This document shows, in pieces, positions 57,683 through 64,000 of a stretch of 64,000 nt of DNA. How positions within the stretch are numbered: position 1 is the stretch's first letter; each line of letters begins with the position of its first letter. The stretch covers positions 4,905,001 through 4,969,000 of the forward strand of contig NC_092673.1 of NCBI RefSeq assembly GCF_964355755.1. The letters run 5' to 3'. The stretch is from Antedon mediterranea. Taxonomy: Eukaryota > Echinodermata > Crinoidea > Comatulida > Antedonidae. The translations under genes and the position numbers were made by a program. The notes beneath the pieces were generated by a model. The model worked only from the letters and a program-made list of their open reading frames with translations. It was not told where the DNA came from and searched no databases.

Positions 57683-60600
57683 GATAGAAAATATGATGTA
57701 ATATTCATTTTTTTAAATGGTAATCTATTAAGATGATTAAAATATGTGTTCACGGAAAGGATAGATTTCCGTCAGTTTTCCTGGATTAACAAAATCCCAG
57801 ATAAAAAGACAATGGTAACAATTAATAGAAAAACAATTTAATCTTACGTTTTTACTTTATTGGGTTGTTACCATAAATGATTGATTGATTGATAGCTGCA
57901 AACATACGTCAGAAATACAATAGGCCAATAACAATGGCTGCCAATGTTAGATAACAATGGCTATACAATAAGAGCCGGGGTGGATCCCAAATTAAATAAG
58001 CAATGGCCATCAATCACAGAAACAATCTTTATGAGCATATTATAATTGGCATTTAATTTAAAATTTACGTATTTATTAATGTTATGAAATATTCAAAACA
58101 AATGGGTTTAAAATTATTATTTTTACAAATATTCTTACAAATAATAATGTTTACCAACAAAATAGATGAATAATAAATAAATGGTTTTTTTTTAACATAC
58201 CGATATTTTTTGATTATTTTCAGCTTAGTGAAATGTAACGAAATATTCAAAACAAATGGGTTTAGAAATAATTATTTTTACAAATATTTTTTTAAATAAT
58301 TATTTTTACCAATAAAATAGATGAAAAAAATTCTAAGAACACATTACTAATTGTCCACATAAAATACCGATATTGTTTGATTATTTTCATTTGGTGAAAT
58401 GTAGGCCTCCTATTATTCAGTTTAGGCTAAGTTGATTCAATATAAATATATAAAACTTTTGTACGTTCAAAATGTCTGTATTTAAAATAAGGTTAATAAC
58501 GAATAAGTAAAACTCTTCTTACTGGTAAATGGAATTTTCAATCCACTGAATTTTTTAATAATTGTAATTAAACTATATATTCTCTCTATAATAATAAGAA
58601 TAATATCGAAAAAGAAATATACCGATATTTTAAAGTGGAAATAGCAACAATCTGAGAGTATATTGTTATCTTTAATTGTATTTACATATTTATATATTAT
58701 TATTATTACAGTTCAAATTATGCATTATATTCAGTTTAACGGTTGTTATCACTAATGAGGTTTATATTTGTTTTTATTAGTTATTAACATCTATATTATG
58801 TATATAATTGTTAGTATTTATTGCCTATTTGGTTGAAAAATTCAATATATTATTGCAACATATTAGTTGGTGTATGATTATATCAATGATGTTTATTATT
58901 ATTAATTTATTTGTTTACTGCTTTGAATATAGATATCATGTTTAGTTTATCGAATAATGCAGATCCAAATCAAAAATATTATCCTAAATACTACCTATGT
59001 TTTTATCTTATAGAATGGACATTCTGATTTTCTCTTCTGGTTTACAGATGCTCTAAGTATTCTATAAAAATGTTCGTATTCTGATCGTACGAAGGTTTTT
59101 TTTTTTCAAATATGAAACCCGTTCTTTTCTTCATTTAGCATTTTAGCTGGCGGTGTTTTACGTTTGTTCTACCAAATATTTATCGATATTAAAATATCCA
59201 CTAAATAATTTCGTTAAAATAAAATTTCGCTTTTCTTCCAACCCGCTTTTATATTAAAGTCACAGTCACAGTTTAGTGTTAAAGTAACTAAGCAGGTACA
59301 TTAAATGGTCTAACATTTAACTTTATATTTATAGTAAAATAGGATAAACTCATTACCCGCGCAAACAAACACAAAGCACAATATTATGTTAAAATTTAAG
59401 TGCGGAAAGTTGATGTTAACATTATAAATAATGTTAGCCCAGTTGAACGATAATAGTCCACAGGGTAGTCATGTGTAATGGAATCTTCTTTTTAACTACG
59501 GAACATGTTAATTACGCATCAATATAAATCAGTGTCGTCATAGATTAAAAATCGTTTGAGTGCTTATCTTCCAGACCTGGCAACCAGGCACAGGACGTAG
59601 AGGAACAAGTTAGCTATATAACACCGTATTAGTAAATTGCTACTAGAAAGTAAATGGATTGCATAAATCATCCTGTTTAAGATAAAATCGATTGTGTTGT
59701 TTCTGTCATTACTGATTTGACAAACGGGTGAAGAAAGGAAATGATACCTCTGTTAAAAGCTTCGTGATACGATAATAGAGAACTGAGTATTTTAAAGGAA
59801 GCATCGGGTTTTTTCAAATGTAATAGCGGAAATTTGCGATTTCTGATAGGAATACCGCGAGAAAACGGAAACTACTCCAGTGGCCTGCCCTTGAAAGTGT
59901 TTTTTTTTTTTAAATGTTTCCCATTTGTCAATGGCATATCATCTCTTTAACTGTAGTGTATTTATTCTTACCTATACTAATCAACGCATAATTACTTCCT
60001 ACTAAATTGAAAAGTTACAATCTTTAGAATTTATTTTCCTCCTAGCAGTGATTCTATTCCGTCAGCAAGATACTTTAAGAAGAGCTGTTCAAAGTTGAGC
60101 TTGTAAGCTTGTGCTTAAACAGGGTAACGTAAAGCTAACACAGGAAAGAAACGTAGTTTGGCCTTGAAGAAGGACTTAGCAACGCGCTATATTGTCGCCT
60201 AGGCTCTGATTCAAACAGGATATATTGGCGGCAATTGGCGGCTATTCAGCAATTATTACTAAGCTTCCAATCATTGAAACCCCAGAGACAAGCAGCGCAA
60301 GTTAGGACAACCAGTCCTCCAAGTCAAAACGGACTCCATGACTACGTAGAAATTACAACCACTCCCTGACTAATTCTAGACTCTCACGCACAGGCCGTTG
60401 AGGGAGGCAAGGCACTGGACTTCTGGGTCTTATATGACGTTTCCTTCAGTATAAAAAGTCTGGAGTTTCACTGGCGACAGTAAGCCTGGAATAAAACCTT
60501 GAGAAACATAACTAGAGCCTCTTCGATCTGTACATAGAGAGTGAAAAAGTGCAAAGAACAAGTCAAGGAGATATATAAATGCAAATCATTCCATTTCATG

Positions 60601-61339
60601 ATTAGCGAGTATGATTAATAGTTATTTCTCAATAGGGTAATGTTATGTCGCCAAAGCGTCAAAACCAAGCAAATTTCTGTACAGTTTCTAGTGGGATGTA
60701 ATTTCTGCATACACGCTACGTCCGATCTGTACGTAGAAAACGAACTAGTAATGGGACATCTGCTTATCATAGTTCATATCGCGTGAGTGGATAACATCAC
60801 ATAGAGTATATTCGTTTAAAATTATATTCCCTAAAGACCCCTAGCACATGATTATAGTATATAGACTGTACGAGACGAAATGCAACACATAGCATCGTAT
60901 CTGACAGTACATCTAAAAATGTCATGAAAACAATTTTTAGCAAGTTTAATTCGCAAACACATAATGAGGCTCTTAAAATTCGTGTCAAACCGCCTAATCA
61001 ATTGATCCGATAAAAGGACTCTTTTATTTTCTCTTTCTCTGCTTATAATTTAAAAGTAGAACTATGCGGAAATTTCGAATCATATTAATTAGTCAATATT
61101 CGAATCATCTCTCTAGATTGCCTACTTAAAACGGTGGACCTTAATGCCAACAAGCAACCGTAAACCGCAGTGAGTTATAATACATTAACAGCGTACTTAA
61201 TTACCAAACATATAAGTTTCTTTTTCCAGTGTAAATGTTAGAATATGATAAAATTAATACACGTAATATTAATTAGAAAACAGTATTTAATAACATTAAT
61301 TAAGATTTAATTAATATTGGCTGCTCCGAATAATTTAAC

Positions 61340-61480
61340 TTGTACTTACCAATCTTTATCAAAGTTTTAACATTGGTAATTGAAGCGCGTAGCTGATTGG
61401 TGGAATGTTACTGGCCAATCACATTCGCTTATGAAACAATGCGCGTATTGATAATTAACTATACGAGATAGCGATTGGTT
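61340..61480 (-). promoter_or_regulatory. CCAAT-box cluster beside a strong - strand splice donor
   Basis: Three CCAAT boxes (ATTGG at 61396-61400 and 61474-61478, CCAAT at 61415-61419) lie just upstream, in - strand terms, of a perfect donor TTG|GTAAGTAC whose GT starts at 61349. Together with the acceptor at 55883 this could mark a non-coding first exon of HHEX. The link is inference. Confidence 0.2.
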
Positions 61481-62865
61481 AGAATATTTACATGTTCCAA
61501 TGTTGTTTATTTTTGTGTTTCGTTGACAATTTAGGACATTTTAATTTTTTACGGTATGTTTTGACGTCAACAATATTTTTTATATGTGCCTAGCCATGCT
61601 GATTATCAGCCTGTGTATTAAAATGAGTCTATAATTCCATTCGTACAGTATGGAAACTGTTTTTATCGATATAAACACTAGAAGAAGCGTTCATATTACT
61701 GTGTTATTATAGGTCCTAATTGAATCGTTCTCTCTTGTCTTGACACACGTACGGGCGTATTTATCGACTTATGAATAGTAATAAAAAAATACATTAATTA
61801 TTGCTATCTTGCGTTGATTGGTTAAACCGTCAAAACAAATTGGCATACATCAGTTTGGTAGTTTCAAGAAGATAGTTGCTTAATACGTATTTTATTAACA
61901 CTTCCTTCATTTAGATTATTATCTTATGTTAAGTCACTTCATTTAATAGAAACCAGGAAGCTCTTCGTACAACTGCGGTATGGTACTTGAAAGAGAACAA
62001 GAAAAACCTGTTGGAGCGGTGAAAATTTACTGATTAAGTAGCCAAGTATGAGCCGTAGTTTGCGATGAAAGACAGCTTGTACAGTTTAATAAATCAGCCG
62101 ACGAACAATATGATATTAAAGATACTATTATTATACATAAAAACAGCGCGTGTCTGCAACAAAAACGTTGGTATGGAGCTTTCGTTGAGGGTACGCAGAC
62201 AGATACAAGTCCCCCCATGTATCAGAACCCCTCATTTGGAACACTCCTATTTAGGGTACACATCTTGCAAAACGAACGTGGGAAGTGTATAGTTCTATTT
62301 CAACTCTGTGACAAACCCTATTCAGCGGATATCCCATCCCACACTTAGTTGGGTTCCGAAAATGTCTTAACAAAGGTTCTTCCATATCAGCATCATTTGT
62401 ACGCAAGATGTACCTTTTCATTGTGTCACTACAATTAGTGCGCGAGCACGTGCAAAATTACGTAAATTATACGCAAACGTCACCGACGATGTTCCAAAAA
62501 TGCTTAGGCCTATAAATACAAATATCGAATTAACTGTATCAGATTACTCATTAAAGCGGTAATTTAACAGAAAGATAAAATATATAATTTTTAAATGTTT
62601 GTTTTTAGATTAAAAGAACTAGCAATGACTGTTTTAGTTTAAACTTGCACGCTCGGATAGGCTCTGACATGGCAGAGTGCAGGTATAAACTTACACAGGA
62701 AAAATTCATCGGAAACCGGTCCTTCGCTTGGCATCCGTGCGTGACGCTACAAGCAATGCCCTTAATTAGACAAATCATACACAGATTCAACATTATTGTT
62801 TTGACAAGTCAACTATTAGAAACATACATATTTGAAGTTGAACTTGTGTTATATTAGTCTGCATA

Positions 62866-63030
62866 CTATACGCAGGCAAATTCAATTTTATGACCTAGAT
62901 GTTATCATCCAATATTTAGGCTACGTGTGCGCGTTTATAAAAAGGCCGTACTGGAATATCACGTGCACATGTATATAATGATGACCACGTGTGCATTAAA
63001 AATAGAGTTTAAATGTGTTTACCGTATTGC
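62866..63030 (+). repeat. E-box/TATA repeat, tandem copy 1
   Basis: CGCAGGCAAATTCAATTTTA, then GCGCGTTTATAAAAAGG (about 62929-62945), CACGTG at 62960 and 62986, and TTAAATGTGTTTACCGTATT. Repeated about 210-220 bp to the right. Confidence 0.85.
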
Positions 63031-63078
63031 TACGTTCCTTCTAAATTTTAACTTCTAATTTATAGGTCCATGGTATAG

Positions 63079-63245
63079 GCTTACGCAGGCAAATATAATG
63101 AGCAATGTATGACCTAAAGGATACTATCACCCAATATTTACACTACGTGCGCGTTTATAAAAGACACCGGAATATTACGTGCACATTTATATAATGATGA
63201 CCACGTGCGTGATAAAAATAAAGTTTAAATGTGTTTACCCTATTG
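63079..63245 (+). repeat. E-box/TATA repeat, tandem copy 2
   Basis: CGCAGGCAAATATAATGAGC, then GCGCGTTTATAAAAGAC (63149-63165), TACGTGCACA, CACGTG at 63202 and TTAAATGTGTTTACCCTATT. Confidence 0.85.
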
Positions 63246-64000
63246 CTCGTTTTGTTTTTTTGTTTTTATTATTTTAAAATCGTATTTTTTACAATATTCT
63301 TGTTTTTTTTGTGTAATTTCCTGCTCTTTGCTGTTTCTTGTATTTTTCAGTTATTTGTTTTGTAATGGTTGATTCTTTTTTGTAATTAATTTTATTTTAA
63401 ATTTACATAGTGGCCTAACGTCTTATAATTCGTAATATTCGTTCATATTAATCTCTTTATCTTTTATTTAAGTTGTAAATTCTTAAGGAAAGTATTCGAC
63501 CTAGACTTTAATTCCGGACAATGAGTGCCAATGGGTTCCATGACATGGGTCAAGAAAACCCATTAATCCCATACAGTTTATATTGTCAAGTCATATTGTT
63601 TAAGATATCAGTTTTTTTCGTTCATTGTATTTTGATGGTTTTAATGATGGCGATGATAATACTATTTAGTTTAATCTAACGGAAGTGAACTGCTTGACCA
63701 ATTGGCGCCATCTGAATCTCCTGTAGAATTAGGATATTTTTTTAGACTAACAATACCTCCACTCGAATAAAAAGCGAATAAAAAGCAAACAAAAGTCCCC
63801 TTTTTAAATCACCATTTATCCACACTATTTCTAAAAAGTTGACAAACAAAGTAATAGTTTAGTCATAATATAAGTTAGTTAGTTAGTAATATATTGTCAC
63901 GGATCAAAAGTTTTTCCGCGTTGGTGTTATTGAATCGGTTGGTGGCGTGCGTTGGAATGTAATCTAATTTACATACCATGAGTCTCTCTTGTAGTATGGG
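63246..64000. other. Non-coding to window end
   Basis: T-rich to AT-rich; no feature supported. Confidence 0.4.

Larger units (their letters stand above)
56190..62865. other. HHEX upstream flank, no coding exon seen
   Basis: Contains a GGCCTATGATACTGTA repeat (56660-56760), a SINE tail (57590-57682), two near-identical AT-rich blocks (58075-58165 and 58235-58325), less AT-rich patches (60060-60560) and the CCAAT cluster (61396-61478). No conserved protein segment was recognised. Confidence 0.4.

Overview
This is an AT-rich, intron-rich animal nuclear sequence. It carries the 3' part of one gene on the + strand (alpha-catulin, CTNNAL1-like) and one complete homeobox gene on the - strand (HHEX). 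The rest is introns, flanking DNA and many repeats. Both genes are metazoan. The spliced gene structure, the repeat families and the frequent TAGGCCTA palindrome suggest a marine invertebrate deuterostome (echinoderm or hemichordate). That placement is inference, and I cannot name a species.

Layout: 1-6506 is probably upstream catulin intron. It contains a ~1.5 kb element present as two tandem copies (1490-4515), hairpin palindromes, a retroposon 3' end and a 25-bp minisatellite. Five catulin exons follow (6507-6636, 9341-9475, 10012-10112, 10717-10906, 12106-12291). They splice in frame to about 246 C-terminal residues and a stop codon. About 75 bp after the stop begins a ~1.45 kb array of a 21-bp unit (12365-13815), so it most likely lies in the catulin 3' UTR; the first canonical AATAAA comes after it. 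A sister array (14832-15190) follows, flanked by a direct repeat. The interval 15.3-41.4 kb holds no recognisable gene. It contains minisatellites (48 bp, ~20 bp AT-rich, 33 bp, 21 bp), two families of short inverted-repeat transposons, and SINE-like and LINE-like fragments.

HHEX runs leftwards from the ATG at 55875 to the stop at 42747 in four exons (55407-55875, 50972-51150, 48533-48583, 42747-42959), giving a 303-residue protein. It has an eh1 repression motif and a full homeodomain split across exons 2 and 3. A likely poly(A) signal is at 41430-41435. The two genes are convergent and about 27-29 kb apart. Upstream of HHEX (56-64 kb) I see promoter-like motif clusters but no coding exon.

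Most notable observation: nearly every unit of the 21-bp array after the catulin stop contains TGTANATA in the sense orientation. This is the RNA consensus bound by Pumilio/PUF proteins (UGUANAUA). I count about 59 matches by eye, plus about 14 in the sister array. Several unit variants differ exactly at the tolerated N position. If transcribed, this would be an extraordinarily dense Pumilio-site array, comparable in idea to the lncRNA NORAD.
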